From assembly GCF_001438805.1 (NCBI RefSeq), contig NZ_JQCF01000003.1, positions 1-64,000 of the forward strand: a stretch of DNA of 64,000 nt, written 5' to 3'. Shown in pieces: positions 1 through 7,870 of the stretch (positions are counted from its first letter, which is position 1; each line of letters begins with the position of its first letter). Below the pieces are notes generated by a model. It searched no databases. It was not told the DNA's origin and was given only the letters and a program-made list of their open reading frames with translations. The translations under genes and the position numbers were made by a program. This DNA comes from Companilactobacillus kimchiensis. Lineage in GTDB: Bacteria; Bacillota; Bacilli; Lactobacillales; Lactobacillaceae.

Positions 1-30
1 CTCGAGAGCTAACCATGTTATGTTCCACTC

Positions 31-198
31 TCATTTTTTAGTATTTCTATAAGCTAAATCAATCACATCATCAACAGTTTCAGTTAGGAAACCACTAACA
101 CGTTTCTTAAACGTCTTGCTAGAAATGAATCCGGTCATTTGACCAACGATAAAGTTCAATAATACTTTGGGAGCATGAAAGCCTGCTATTTTTCCCAT
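31..198 (-). CDS. small hypothetical protein, 55 aa
   Basis: This short reading frame starts at an ATG that overlaps the stop codon of the upstream 126-residue gene (TAATG junction), so the two are probably translationally coupled. The product begins MGKIAGFHAPKVLLNF and ends RNTKK. It is basic and amphipathic with no clear signal peptide or membrane segment. I do not recognise the family. The coupling to the upstream gene and the intact codon structure are the reasons for calling it a gene; function is unknown. Confidence 0.55.
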   Translation of the reverse strand: MGKIAGFHAPKVLLNFIVGQMTGFISSKTFKKRVSGFLTETVDDVIDLAYRNTKK

Positions 199-578
199 TA
201 TAGTGTTCCTTTCCGTAATTTATTAAAAATCTTCTTGAGAAACTTACTATCGGAATTCTGAGCTAAATGTTCAAAGGCTAGATAATGTAGTTGTTGTTTG
301 GATAAAGTAGGGGATGTCTTTAGTTGAGCAGCTAGATAGCCATATAATTCCTTGGGTTTAAAGTCGATATTTTGTGTTTTAGTAAATTGATCCATCTTTT
401 CGTCGACGACAGCTTCAATTTGTTCATGAATTGCGCCATAGAAAAATCCCCTGGGAAGTATTTTCTTGTGAGTTTCCAACTCATGTTCAACGTGAAGTTT
501 GAGATTTAATTTGGTTTCGTGATTAAAATTAGCAATTTTTTGACTGACAATATTTAAACTTTCATCAATATGATTCAT
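198..578 (-). CDS. hypothetical cytoplasmic protein, 126 aa
   Basis: A charged, helix-rich protein without signal peptide or membrane segment, starting MNHIDESLNIV and ending with a basic tail FLKKIFNKLRKGTL. The ATG follows a GAGGCGG ribosome binding site at normal spacing, which fixes the start. It forms a two-gene unit with the coupled 55-residue gene downstream. I do not recognise a domain; the regular alternation of hydrophobic and charged residues suggests an all-alpha fold. No neighbour indicates a pathway. Confidence 0.6.
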   Translation of the reverse strand: MNHIDESLNIVSQKIANFNHETKLNLKLHVEHELETHKKILPRGFFYGAIHEQIEAVVDEKMDQFTKTQNIDFKPKELYGYLAAQLKTSPTLSKQQLHYLAFEHLAQNSDSKFLKKIFNKLRKGTL

Positions 579-641
579 TTTTACCGCCTCAATTAAAATA
601 ACTCTTATAAATTAAATTATAGGAGCTTTAGAATTGAATGC

Positions 642-674
642 AAAAAAATAGTTCAGCCAAAATCGACTGAACTG
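642..674 (-). terminator. second terminator after SLAP gene
   Basis: On the minus strand AGTTCAG and CTGAACT form a 7-bp stem closed by a ten-base loop and followed by a run of T (the A run at 642-648 on the plus strand). It backs up the stronger hairpin about 10 bases before it. Confidence 0.55.
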
Positions 675-682
675 TAGGTATT

Positions 683-708
683 AAAAAAGCCTCCTTGCTA
701 GGAGACTT
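683..708 (-). terminator. rho-independent terminator of SLAP gene
   Basis: On the minus strand AAGTCTCC pairs with GGAGGCTT (8 bp, one G-T pair, loop of six) and is followed by TTTTTT. It lies downstream of the leftward SLAP gene at 870-1733. Confidence 0.75.
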
Positions 709-869
709 CTTCTATATTAGGGAGGAAGGTTATATTAGTTCGTTTATTATATATATCTTCTGTGTTTTCACACATTAGTAAATTATCATTCTTGTTTACC
801 AAGTACAATAATAACCGCTAAATGTGAAGAAAGTGTGAAATACGAAAATATAATTATAACTATTCCCAA

Positions 870-1733
870 TTATTGTGTTACTGATGTTGCAAATTCAGGT
901 TCGCTTGTAACATCATTTTGATCAGCACTTTGATTTAATTGCATATTTGAACTTGGTGCCCATTCGTTATTAGAAACTTGATAGAAAGTATAGCCATATT
1001 TGTTTTTAACCATTTGACCGACTTTCCACTGAGTACCATCTTCCAATTGACGTCCTGAGAATGAATCCATCGAAGTGTCATAAACATTGGCTGGACCATT
1101 CACAACTGTACCAACAGTTTCCTGTGGTTGAGTTGCTTGAACAGCTTGAGCTGATTGTTCCGCTGCCGCAGTATTAGTTGCATCACTGGCAGCTTGGACA
1201 ACAGTTAAATTACTAGCAGCGACATATTCGTCAGTAGCGATTTGGACATATGATGCACCATTGAGCGTAACAGTTGTGCCCATTTTCCAAGCACTACCTG
1301 CAGGTAACATTACCCCACTGATAGCTTGACCTTGACTGTTGACTACGGATGTAGCCCATTTAACTGTACCTGTTTGACCAGGGGTAACTGCGTTATATGA
1401 ACTAGTTTGAGCTTCAGCTTGTGTTTGGGCTGAAGTGTTGCTGATATTCAAATTATTAGCAGCAATCCATTCATTAGTCGAAACTTGATAATAAGTGACA
1501 CCGTTGAATTGCTTCGTGCTGCCAAGTTTCCAAGAACTATTTTCTGGAAGGAAAGTACTTGTAATGGTTTGTCCTTGATCATCTACCAGAACACCACTAC
1601 CGCTAACAGTACCTACTAAACCGATTTCTGTTGTATCTGCCGCACTTACGGTTTGAGGTGACAAATTAGACAGAACGGTTGGAGCAATTAATAATGCTAA
1701 TGCCGAGCCGATTAGAGCTTTATTCTTTTTCAT
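870..1733 (-). CDS. secreted SLAP-repeat surface protein, 287 aa
   Basis: Residues 1-32 form a signal peptide (MKKNK, hydrophobic core, cleavage near VSA-AD). The mature protein holds three SLAP-like domains at about residues 37-98, 121-182 and 206-267, each ending in a YQV-S/A-T/N-NEW/DEY motif, joined by Ala/Gln/Thr-rich linkers. These domains are typical of S-layer-associated proteins that bind the lactobacillar wall non-covalently; no LPxTG motif is present. The start is set by GAGGAGG upstream. The last ten residues (EPEFATSVTQ) resemble the tail of the 409-residue paralog at 3452-4681, which suggests gene duplication. The ligand or role is unknown. Confidence 0.85.
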   Translation of the reverse strand: MKKNKALIGSALALLIAPTVLSNLSPQTVSAADTTEIGLVGTVSGSGVLVDDQGQTITSTFLPENSSWKLGSTKQFNGVTYYQVSTNEWIAANNLNISNTSAQTQAEAQTSSYNAVTPGQTGTVKWATSVVNSQGQAISGVMLPAGSAWKMGTTVTLNGASYVQIATDEYVAASNLTVVQAASDATNTAAAEQSAQAVQATQPQETVGTVVNGPANVYDTSMDSFSGRQLEDGTQWKVGQMVKNKYGYTFYQVSNNEWAPSSNMQLNQSADQNDVTSEPEFATSVTQ

Positions 1734-1845
1734 CGTTTTAACCTCCTCGTTCTCTTTTGCGGTTCATATTAAACCTATAATGCAAACTGAAATTAAGCAA
1801 TGGGTTTAAGAAACAGTTAATAGAAACGTTATGGATTCTTTAGAA

Positions 1846-2184
1846 TTAGATATCAAATAGTGTTTTGGAAATTATAGAAATTTTCTTTTTAAAAGATTCA
1901 TCAATAGTTTCAATATATTTAAAATCTCTATTATTTAAATCTAAAGATTTTACTTGATCAATTAAAATTTTGCCGTCAGTTAGGCAGTTGTTCGGCAGTG
2001 ATAAATAATATGGATAATTACGATCAGTGTGACTTATAGGACAACAAACCCAAACATTTGAAAATTCAGATACGAGTGGGTTACTGATAATTATGGCGGG
2101 TCGAAATCCTTGTTGTTCATGACCCAATGAGGGATTGAAATTAACCTTTATAATATCGCCTTGTTCCGGTTTACCATTCTTCAT
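1846..2184 (-). CDS. mazF: MazF/PemK-family toxin, mRNA interferase
   Basis: Counting from the ATG at 2184 the product has 112 residues. It shows the MazF opening GDIIKVNFNPSLGHEQQGFR followed by RPAIIIS and the CPISHTD strand, the regions that in this family build the beta-barrel and the Arg/Thr active site for sequence-specific mRNA cleavage. The start overlaps the last 14 bases of the antitoxin gene, the usual translational coupling; a longer frame upstream lacks a better ribosome site. It should be held inactive by the MazE-like protein. Family assignment is firm; the cleavage motif cannot be read from sequence. Confidence 0.85.
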   Translation of the reverse strand: MKNGKPEQGDIIKVNFNPSLGHEQQGFRPAIIISNPLVSEFSNVWVCCPISHTDRNYPYYLSLPNNCLTDGKILIDQVKSLDLNNRDFKYIETIDESFKKKISIISKTLFDI

Positions 2185-2416
2185 GTCCTTTTTTCTCTCC
2201 CCAATCAATTTCGTTAGTTTTAAATTCTTCACCATCGTAATCCTTAAAAAGATCCTGAATTGTAGCAGGAGTATCTTCTTCCTTTTTTAAAATTAATTCG
2301 TCACCTTTAACTTGCACGGTTAAAATATCTCCAATTTTAATATTTAAGGATTCTTTTATGTCCTTAGAAAGTCGTATACCAGCAGAGTTGCCCCATTTTG
2401 TAACTTTAGTTTCCAT
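2171..2416 (-). CDS. mazE: MazE-type AbrB-fold antitoxin, 81 aa
   Basis: Residues 1-45 are a typical AbrB/MazE swapped-hairpin DNA-binding domain (METKVTKWGNSAGIRLSKDI, then GDILTVQVKGDELILKK). The acidic C-terminus (about residues 46-81, EEDTPATIQDLF to GHEEW) fits the flexible toxin-binding tail of the family. It precedes and overlaps the toxin gene. A palindrome over its promoter suggests autoregulation by the antitoxin or the complex. Confidence 0.87.
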   Translation of the reverse strand: METKVTKWGNSAGIRLSKDIKESLNIKIGDILTVQVKGDELILKKEEDTPATIQDLFKDYDGEEFKTNEIDWGEKKGHEEW

Positions 2417-2439
2417 GACATATACCTTCTTTTTTTATG

Positions 2440-2469
2440 AAGTATATACTTTGTTTATACATTAAGCAA
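2440..2469 (-). promoter_or_regulatory. mazEF promoter with palindromic operator
   Basis: On the minus strand TTGCTT (2469-2464) and TATACT (2446-2441) are separated by 17 bases. The -10 lies inside the perfect 12-bp palindrome AAGTATATACTT (2440-2451), a likely site for MazE(F) autorepression. The promoter is read directly; the operator role is inferred. Confidence 0.6.
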
Positions 2470-2504
2470 TTCTGAAATTTGCTACTAAAGATAGATTACG
2501 TAAA

Positions 2505-2540
2505 GGATGCCGTCTTCTGTAAAAATTGGATTTGACGGGG
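2505..2540 (-). repeat. family-1 repeat, 3' end fragment
   Basis: Reading the minus strand, this piece matches the last part of the family-1 unit: a stem arm with AATTTTTAC followed by AGAAGACGGCATCC, as in the copy at 5956-6106. The rest of the unit is missing. Confidence 0.5.
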
Positions 2541-2567
2541 ATATTGTTATTTATGATTGAATTAAAA

Positions 2568-2614
2568 AATTCCTTATATTAATTGGATGTGTATACCAAC
2601 TAATACAAGGAATT
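2568..2614. repeat. long inverted repeat hairpin
   Basis: AATTCCTT (2568-2575) pairs with AAGGAATT (2607-2614), and inside it TATTAATTGG pairs imperfectly with CCAACTAATA. A weak run of T follows in either direction, so it may be a bidirectional terminator for mazF's opposite neighbour or another small repeat. Confidence 0.45.
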
Positions 2615-2708
2615 CATTATATTGTAAGTTTTATAGAATAAGATTTTTAATTCTGATTAAGCTATTTAATTAATCTACTTATTAATATCAACCGAACCAA
2701 CACACACA

Positions 2709-2870
2709 CTAGCCTGGAACAAAAATTGAAATTGGCTCAGTAGTGAAGTTGTTCTTAGTGGGGAACCCACTTAGAACAAGGCCGAGCTTGAAGACAACAT
2801 GGTTTTCGTTGGCTCCAAGTCGTGCCCACTACGTTCCAGTCAAATTTCAATTTTTGTGCCAGGCGGCAAG
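2709..2870 (+). repeat. family-1 structured repeat, copy A
   Basis: Full-length copy. The outer stem pairs the AAAAATTGAAATTG arm with CAAATTTCAATTTTT; inside are a hairpin TTGTTCTTAGTGGG / CCACTTAGAACAA and a third arm ending in GGCTCCAAGTCGTGCCCAC. Shared single-strand blocks are GGCTCAGTAGTGAA and CACTACGTTCCAG. Stem bases differ from copies B-E with pairing kept. Confidence 0.75.
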
Positions 2871-2888
2871 AAAAGAACAAGCAAAAAA

Positions 2889-3356
2889 CTACCCATGATA
2901 ATTCAAAAAATTAGAAAAATCTGATGAATAGCCTTTAATTGAAAACTTGTGATAACTCTTCAAATCCCGATCAGCCAATTTGACGATAATCGAATTAGTA
3001 ATGATGTCATCTTTAGTTCGAATCTGTGGTCTGATTTTATAAATCAACCCATATTCAGAAGGTTTCTTCATCTTATATACGCTGATTGAAACATCCTGAT
3101 AATTTTTCCAAACGAAAGGACCATCTTTTTGATCAACAGCTGTCCGAGCCATTTTGATAAATTGTTGTTTCTGATATTTATTTAATTTGTGGGTTTTAGA
3201 ACTCTCTAACGTAATTTGGGAACCTGATGAATAACAGTAGGGTGCGGAGTGATAATTGCGATAAATTTGAGGAATTCCAAAGGCCATCATTAATATTAAA
3301 ATGCAGGTGATCCAAATAGCTCTGGTTGTATGTTTTTTTACTTTATCATCTTTCAT
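2889..3356 (-). CDS. membrane-anchored hypothetical protein, 155 aa
   Basis: A basic start (MKDDKVKKHTTR) is followed by one hydrophobic segment at about residues 13-28, so the protein is probably anchored by its N-terminus with an extracellular domain of about 125 residues. The start follows GGAGAT at good spacing. The outer domain is mixed alpha/beta in appearance, with conserved-looking DGPFVWKNY and IVKLADRDLKSYHKFSI blocks. I do not recognise the family. It sits between a family-1 repeat and the terminator of the SLAP gene and seems to be a single-gene unit. Confidence 0.6.
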   Translation of the reverse strand: MKDDKVKKHTTRAIWITCILILMMAFGIPQIYRNYHSAPYCYSSGSQITLESSKTHKLNKYQKQQFIKMARTAVDQKDGPFVWKNYQDVSISVYKMKKPSEYGLIYKIRPQIRTKDDIITNSIIVKLADRDLKSYHKFSIKGYSSDFSNFLNYHG

Positions 3357-3405
3357 GACGATCTCCTATTTTTCAATAACCTAAACATTATACTAATTAT
3401 TCAAT

Positions 3406-3444
3406 ATAAAAAAAATACCTCACGGTCATCTGACCATGAAGTAT
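3406..3444 (-). terminator. strong terminator of 409-aa SLAP gene
   Basis: On the minus strand ATACTTCATGGTCA pairs with TGACCGTGAGGTAT (14 bp, two G-T pairs, loop of two) and leads into a run of T. It stops the leftward SLAP transcript ending at 3452. Confidence 0.85.
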
Positions 3445-3451
3445 CACGCAA

Positions 3452-4681
3452 TTATTTTAAAACTGTTGTAGCGAAGTCTGGTTCCAAAGCAGCTGAATCG
3501 GTAATTTCTTGAGTGACCGCTGAATTGTTGAAGACGTAACTACTGATAGGAATCCATTCGTTGGTCGAAACTTTGGCAAAGTATTGACCAAGTCTATTTT
3601 TAACCGCTCCGGAAACTTTCCAGGAGGTTCCTGAACCAAGAGCTCGGCTCATTGAGTTACTAGCAGTATCGTAGAGCGGTACTTCGGAGTTTAAGGTTAC
3701 GATTACCGGACCACTGGCAAAAGCGGAAGTGTTCTGATCAGTTGTGGCTAAAACCCATTCGTCAGTCGCAACTTGATAATATTGATGACCAGCGATGATC
3801 TTAGTTTGACCGATTTTCCAAGCGGAACCTTGTGGCAGCGTAACGTTCATACTTTGACCATTTCCATTCACGACGTTGGCATTGTAGCGAAGGGTGATCG
3901 TTTTTTGAATTGGTGTGGTTGGTGTAGCTGTGTTATTTGGTGTTGTCATAAGACTGGCTAAAACATATTCGTTAGTGGCCACCTGATAATAGTTATTACC
4001 ATTAATAGTAATTGATTGTCCCAATTGCCAACTGGAACCAGCTGGTAAAGTCAAACCAGTATCCTGACCACCACTAGTGATAACTTTGGCAGCATAACCT
4101 AAAGTACCAGTCTTTGATATAGTTTGCACAGCTTGAGTGACCGTTGTTTGTGGATTGATCAACCGACCATCCAAGTTTCGAATATCGATTGAATCAGCAG
4201 CTAGATAACCATTAGATGAAACTTGATAATATTGGCTACCAGCAATTTGGACGACTTTACCGAGTTTCCAACTACTACCAGTAGCTAAATAATTACCAGT
4301 CGTATCACCATTCAAATCGACAGCAATACCACCACCTTGACGAATTGAACCAATCAAACCACCAGTTGTATCAGTGTCAGCAGCCGATGCACCGTAATTA
4401 TCAATAACCATCGAATCTTTGGCAACATATTCGTTGGTGGCAACTTGATAATAGGTGATACCGTTGATGACTTGAGATTGACCCAGTTCCCAAGAGGTGA
4501 AGTTAGGTAAGATAACTTTCGTCGTATTACCATAACTATCAACCACACTACCACGATCACGACGAATCGTACCGATAGCAGTATCAGCGCGAACTATTCG
4601 TTGAGGAGCGACTGTATTCAAAACAGCCGGAGCCAACAGAATTGTCATTGTTGATATTAAGAACGTTTTTTTACGAGACAT
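3452..4681 (-). CDS. secreted protein with five SLAP-like repeats, 409 aa
   Basis: A signal peptide (about residues 1-32, cleavage near VRA-D) is followed by five tandem SLAP-like domains at roughly 36-92, 107-172, 191-247, 260-312 and 324-386. Each has a W-x-L/I-G-Q centre and a YYQVATNEYV-like strand; the last carries the variant RALGSGTSWKV and STNEW. Ribosome site GGAGG precedes the ATG. It shares its C-terminal tail (EPDFATTV) with the 287-residue protein at 870-1733, so the two are paralogs with different repeat numbers. Such proteins attach to the wall non-covalently; with no enzymatic domain it may be a coat or adhesion protein. Confidence 0.85.
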   Translation of the reverse strand: MSRKKTFLISTMTILLAPAVLNTVAPQRIVRADTAIGTIRRDRGSVVDSYGNTTKVILPNFTSWELGQSQVINGITYYQVATNEYVAKDSMVIDNYGASAADTDTTGGLIGSIRQGGGIAVDLNGDTTGNYLATGSSWKLGKVVQIAGSQYYQVSSNGYLAADSIDIRNLDGRLINPQTTVTQAVQTISKTGTLGYAAKVITSGGQDTGLTLPAGSSWQLGQSITINGNNYYQVATNEYVLASLMTTPNNTATPTTPIQKTITLRYNANVVNGNGQSMNVTLPQGSAWKIGQTKIIAGHQYYQVATDEWVLATTDQNTSAFASGPVIVTLNSEVPLYDTASNSMSRALGSGTSWKVSGAVKNRLGQYFAKVSTNEWIPISSYVFNNSAVTQEITDSAALEPDFATTVLK

Positions 4682-5060
4682 TAATATTATTCCTCCGTTG
4701 CATAAAATTTCCTAAATTAAATATAATCACACACAGCCATTATCTTATGAAACTGATGGAATAAGCAATGACATGTGGTGTGGCTTAAAGATAATTTATG
4801 AATTGGTTTTTTTGATGAACGAATAAAGAATGAAAATTGGAATGGTTCTCCATTCTAAATATTATTGATTCAAAATATTCACGAGAACCATTGAATTTTG
4901 TTAGTTTATACGTAATGTTTTTTAGAAACTGGATACATAGAAAATAGTTAATGGGACAGATCAAATGTTAGAGAACGTTGGGGGTGATGTTTAATTTAAT
5001 TGAAATAAGATTTTCTGGCGAATATACTTGTAACATAAAATATAAAGAGGAGTGATTAGT
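4682..5060. other. intergenic region between divergent genes
   Basis: It contains the upstream region of the SLAP gene (minus strand, AT-rich GATTATATTTAAT near 4710) and that of the GNAT pair (plus strand). A long hairpin sits at 4841-4892. No other gene is visible. Confidence 0.5.
4841..4892. repeat. imperfect hairpin
   Basis: AATGGTTCTC (4841-4850) pairs exactly with GAGAACCATT (4883-4892); an inner AT stem (ATATT/AATAT) and outer AAAATT/AATTTT extend it. It resembles a terminator but has only a weak T run. Function is unclear. Confidence 0.45.
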
Positions 5061-5228
5061 ATGGCTGGTGGCATAGAAAAAATGATATTAACAGAAGCGG
5101 GTTATAAAAAAATAATCGAAAGAATTACTAATCCAGTTTCCAACTCTAGAAAAGAACAATTGAAAAAGTCTGCAAAAAGAATTGATGAAAAGGCACCATT
5201 TATAGATACTGGGAATATGTTTAAGTAG
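5061..5228 (+). CDS. small protein upstream of GNAT, candidate antitoxin, 55 aa
   Basis: An intact frame starting MAGGIEKMILTEAGYKK after an AAAGAGGAG ribosome site and stopping two bases before the GNAT gene. The product is basic in its centre and ends APFIDTGNMFK. It does not look like the ribbon-helix-helix antitoxins known for GNAT toxins. The tight bicistronic layout, with the small gene first, is what suggests a toxin-antitoxin-like relation; that is inference only. Confidence 0.6.
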   Translation: MAGGIEKMILTEAGYKKIIERITNPVSNSRKEQLKKSAKRIDEKAPFIDTGNMFK

Positions 5229-5230
5229 TT

Positions 5231-5800
5231 ATGAGTAAATATAAATTACTCAATATATTAGATAACGATATGATAAACCTATCTACCTTCAACTGTATCC
5301 CCGAGAAAAGTGGTTATAATGTTGAAGATTTTAAAAGAATAAATGAGTTTCTGTTTAATGAAAATAAAGCATTAAAATATGCTCGAGATAATATATATAA
5401 GACATTTTTGTTGATAGATACGGCGGAAGGGAGAATTGCTGGATACTATTCGATATGTACAGGTAGTAAAACGACATATAAGGCTTTTAAAAAAGAAAAA
5501 AAGGTTCCAACGATTTCTAACAATAAGGAATTGCCAACGATAGATGTTATTTGGTTTGGTATTGATAAAAAATATCAAGGACAACATTTAGGATCTGCTC
5601 TTTTAAGAATAATATGTAAATCAGTATTTAGGGTTTCGCATGATATTGGTATTTGCTTTTTGGCTGTTGATTCACTTTATTCTTCTAAGGAATTTTATGA
5701 AAAAATAGGATTTATGGATATCGGTGAAAGTCATAAAAAGAAAGAAGACCTTTGGATGGGGTGGACCATTCCGGAAATAGAAATCTTTTTGAATGAATGA
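5231..5800 (+). CDS. GNAT acetyltransferase, TacT/AtaT-like, 189 aa
   Basis: Residues about 98-160 show the GNAT core: a strand TIDVIWFGI, then the acetyl-CoA pyrophosphate loop YQGQHLGSALL, helix, then FLAVDSLYSSKEFYEKIGF, the pattern of TacT/AtaT-type and related stand-alone acetyltransferases. The family moves an acetyl group from acetyl-CoA to an amine; in TacT-like toxins this is the aminoacyl group of a charged tRNA. The gene follows the 55-residue gene by two bases, so they are co-transcribed. Toxin identity is uncertain; a housekeeping N-acetyltransferase is also possible. Confidence 0.75.
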   Translation: MSKYKLLNILDNDMINLSTFNCIPEKSGYNVEDFKRINEFLFNENKALKYARDNIYKTFLLIDTAEGRIAGYYSICTGSKTTYKAFKKEKKVPTISNNKELPTIDVIWFGIDKKYQGQHLGSALLRIICKSVFRVSHDIGICFLAVDSLYSSKEFYEKIGFMDIGESHKKKEDLWMGWTIPEIEIFLNE

Positions 5801-5850
5801 TCAAATAGATTTTTACATATACTATAAGTTGATCTCGTATCGTAATATAA

Positions 5851-5904
5851 AAAAAGTTCCCCGTGTTAGCTGATATAAACACCAGTTAATATGGGGAACT
5901 TTTT
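5851..5904. terminator. bidirectional terminator
   Basis: AAAAAGTTCCCC (5851-5862) pairs with GGGGAACTTTTT (5893-5904), with an inner imperfect stem between. It has T runs on both strands and serves the GNAT transcript. Confidence 0.8.
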
Positions 5905-5955
5905 GATTTTTAAGTACAGATCAGAATCTAATAATAAAGCGAGGATACGAAAACT

Positions 5956-6106
5956 CTAGCCTGGAGCAAAAATTGGAATTGGCTCAGTAGTGAAGTTTTT
6001 CTTAGCGGGTACCGCTTAGAAAAAAGCCGAGCTTGAAGACCGTAGGGCTCCAAGTCGTGCCCACTACGTTCCAGCCAAATTCCGATTTTTGCGGAAGGCG
6101 GCATCC
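5956..6106 (+). repeat. family-1 structured repeat, copy B
   Basis: Full copy, about 150 nt. The outer stem AAAAATTGGAATTGGC pairs with GCCAAATTCCGATTTTT; a second hairpin pairs TTTTTCTTAGCGG with CCGCTTAGAAAAA; a third arm ends in GGCTCCAAGTCGTGCCCAC. The stem bases differ from copy A in compensating pairs. Confidence 0.75.
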
Positions 6107-6123
6107 TTAATGATTCAAATTAA

Positions 6124-7002
6124 TTAACGAACTTTGGCATCAGAAGGTTTAATAGTTGTACGACCATCAGCAGCGGCATTCTTGATAGCACGGACAATAT
6201 CATTATCGCTCCAAGCCCCAACAGTTGTGACACCTTGATCAGTTAATTGTTGTCTAGCCTTGGCAATGTCATCGGCGGTGATAGCTTTACCATCGACCTC
6301 TTTCTTTTCAACATCGAAGTGACCTTTAGCAGCGGGGTTATTGCTTTGGTCGTCAGTCCCAGCGGCAGAATTTGTCGTATCAGTTGACGTGTTACTACTA
6401 TTATTAGTATCGGTAGTATTGGCATCAGTAGTTGTACTTGTTGCAGGTAATGATTGGATCAAAGTATTAGCTTCAGTGTAAAGGTCTGAATAGTACTTAC
6501 CTTTAGCACCCTTGAACTTGGTAACTTGTTCCAATAGTGAACGAGCTTGGTCATTAGTACCAGCCTTGATCAAAACCTTTGCATTTTTGATATCTAACTT
6601 GAAGTTGTTACGGTTAGTCTGAATGGTTTTAACTTGTGTCAACATCGTCTTAGCACGAGTTGTCATTTTTTTATTGCCATTATCTTGGCTCTTAGCAATG
6701 GTCAAAGCTTTCTTAGCATCAGCGAATTGACGTTGATTCATTGATTTTTGTGCTTTAACTAGATTAGTAGCTTGTTTTTCAGATGCTGTGGCTTTGTCAG
6801 TCTTCTTAGCATCAACAGCTGATTCAAAGTGATCAGCAGCCTTAGCGTAATTCTTATCAGATACGGCGTTGTTTCCCTTAGTCATTTCCGTATTGTAGGT
6901 GTTGTTATTATTGTTACTACTTTTGCTTGATGATGAAGAATTACTACAGCCGGCTAGAATCAGTGCTAAACCAGTTGTTGCAAGTAATAGTGCTTTTTTC
7001 AT
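6124..7002 (-). CDS. secreted lipoprotein with helical repeats, 292 aa
   Basis: Starting at the ATG at 7002, placed by GGAGGAATTTGAA, the product opens MKKALLLATTGLALILAGCS with lipobox LAGC, so it is lipid-anchored outside the membrane. After a Ser/Asn spacer, residues about 40-185 are Ala/Lys-rich helices with TPR-like periodicity (NYAKAADHFESAV, QFADAKKALTIAK). A Thr/Asn/Ser-rich linker (about 190-220) leads to a conserved-looking C-terminal module of about 60 residues (ADDIAKARQQLTDQGV, AWSDNDIVRAIK). I do not know this module's function. It is transcribed divergently from the DUF1659/DUF2922 pair. Confidence 0.7.
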   Translation of the reverse strand: MKKALLLATTGLALILAGCSNSSSSSKSSNNNNNTYNTEMTKGNNAVSDKNYAKAADHFESAVDAKKTDKATASEKQATNLVKAQKSMNQRQFADAKKALTIAKSQDNGNKKMTTRAKTMLTQVKTIQTNRNNFKLDIKNAKVLIKAGTNDQARSLLEQVTKFKGAKGKYYSDLYTEANTLIQSLPATSTTTDANTTDTNNSSNTSTDTTNSAAGTDDQSNNPAAKGHFDVEKKEVDGKAITADDIAKARQQLTDQGVTTVGAWSDNDIVRAIKNAAADGRTTIKPSDAKVR

Positions 7003-7160
7003 TTCAAATTCCTCCATATAAGTTCTGGCTGAATTATAACATGTTCCAAGAAATTGAAAAATGTATTTCCGTTTTCGGGGTTCCGACTCGTTACTATATG
7101 TGTAAGTTACTTAAGCCGGCCGGCAAGTTCTTACTAATAAGAAAAAAAGAGGGCAGACAA

Positions 7161-7370
7161 ATGAACTGGAAGAAAACATCAATTATCGTAACCATGGGAA
7201 ATGACAAATATCCTAAGAAAGTTAAAGCTACTACCTATAATAATATCGTTCAAGATCCAACTGAAGAACAAATCAAAGCATTCGTTGACGGATTACTTCT
7301 ATTATCTGACGGAGATGTCTATTACAGCACACAAGTTATCAAACATGATTTAGTAAATGTAGCAGAATAG
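7161..7370 (+). CDS. DUF1659-like small protein, 69 aa
   Basis: The ATG at 7161 follows GAGGGCAGACAA and gives MNWKKTSIIVTMGND. A longer in-frame extension upstream has no ribosome site and overlaps the divergent lipoprotein gene, so I reject it. The pattern (short beta strand, then PTEEQIKAFVDGLLLLSDGD) fits the DUF1659 family, which commonly sits beside DUF2922 genes in lactobacilli and bacilli. Role unknown; likely cytoplasmic. Confidence 0.65.
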   Translation: MNWKKTSIIVTMGNDKYPKKVKATTYNNIVQDPTEEQIKAFVDGLLLLSDGDVYYSTQVIKHDLVNVAE

Positions 7371-7387
7371 GAAGAGGAGAATAGATA

Positions 7388-7630
7388 ATGAAGAAATTAC
7401 AATTGAGATTTAAAACTGCAGAAGGTCACAAAAAGAACTTTGTCTTGAGTTACGTTAAGGCTGATCTTGATCCCAAAATCGTCGAAACAGCCATGGATAA
7501 GATCAGAGATAGTAAGATTTTTGAAAAAAACACTGTCCAATTGTATCAAGAAGTACTTGGTGCCAGCTATATTGACCGCACTGAAACCCCGGTATTTCCG
7601 GCTGATTCAATATCTAAACAAAATAATTAA
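7388..7630 (+). CDS. DUF2922-family protein, 80 aa
   Basis: MKKLQLRFKTAEGHKKNFVLSYVKADLDPKIV matches the DUF2922 pattern (KKLxLxFxTxxGKxxxxxxxYxKxDL). It starts 17 bases after the DUF1659-like gene behind GAAGAGGAG, so both form one operon closed by the terminator at 7652-7694. The family is small, cytoplasmic and of unknown function. Confidence 0.75.
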   Translation: MKKLQLRFKTAEGHKKNFVLSYVKADLDPKIVETAMDKIRDSKIFEKNTVQLYQEVLGASYIDRTETPVFPADSISKQNN

Positions 7631-7651
7631 ACTTTTTAGAGTATAAACCTT

Positions 7652-7694
7652 GAGCCTACGACTTAATTCGATTAGAATAAGAGTAGGCTCTTTT
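7652..7694 (+). terminator. terminator of DUF1659-DUF2922 operon
   Basis: GAGCCTAC (7652-7659) pairs with GTAGGCTC (7683-7690), followed by TTTT. Confidence 0.75.
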
Positions 7695-7870
7695 GGGTTA
7701 ACCAGAATTCATTGAGAAATTGCTTTTGCGGTGTTTGTAATACTTTTGTAATTTTACGATTATTTATAGTCAAAAAGTTGCATAATATTTATAATTAACT
7801 GTCTTAATGTTACAGGACTGTGATATTTAATACAGAAATGTTACAAAAACAATGACTTTACGTTTTTTGG

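Larger units (their letters stand above)
579..869. other. intergenic region with two terminators
   Basis: No gene is seen. The stretch holds two rho-independent terminators that both act on the leftward transcript of the SLAP gene ending at 870, and presumably also the promoter of the 126-residue gene, whose -10/-35 I cannot assign confidently. Confidence 0.5.
2417..2888. other. intergenic region with repeats and hairpins
   Basis: No coding gene is apparent. The stretch holds the mazEF promoter, a fragment of the family-1 repeat (2505-2540), a long imperfect hairpin (2568-2614) and a full family-1 repeat (2709-2870). Confidence 0.6.
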
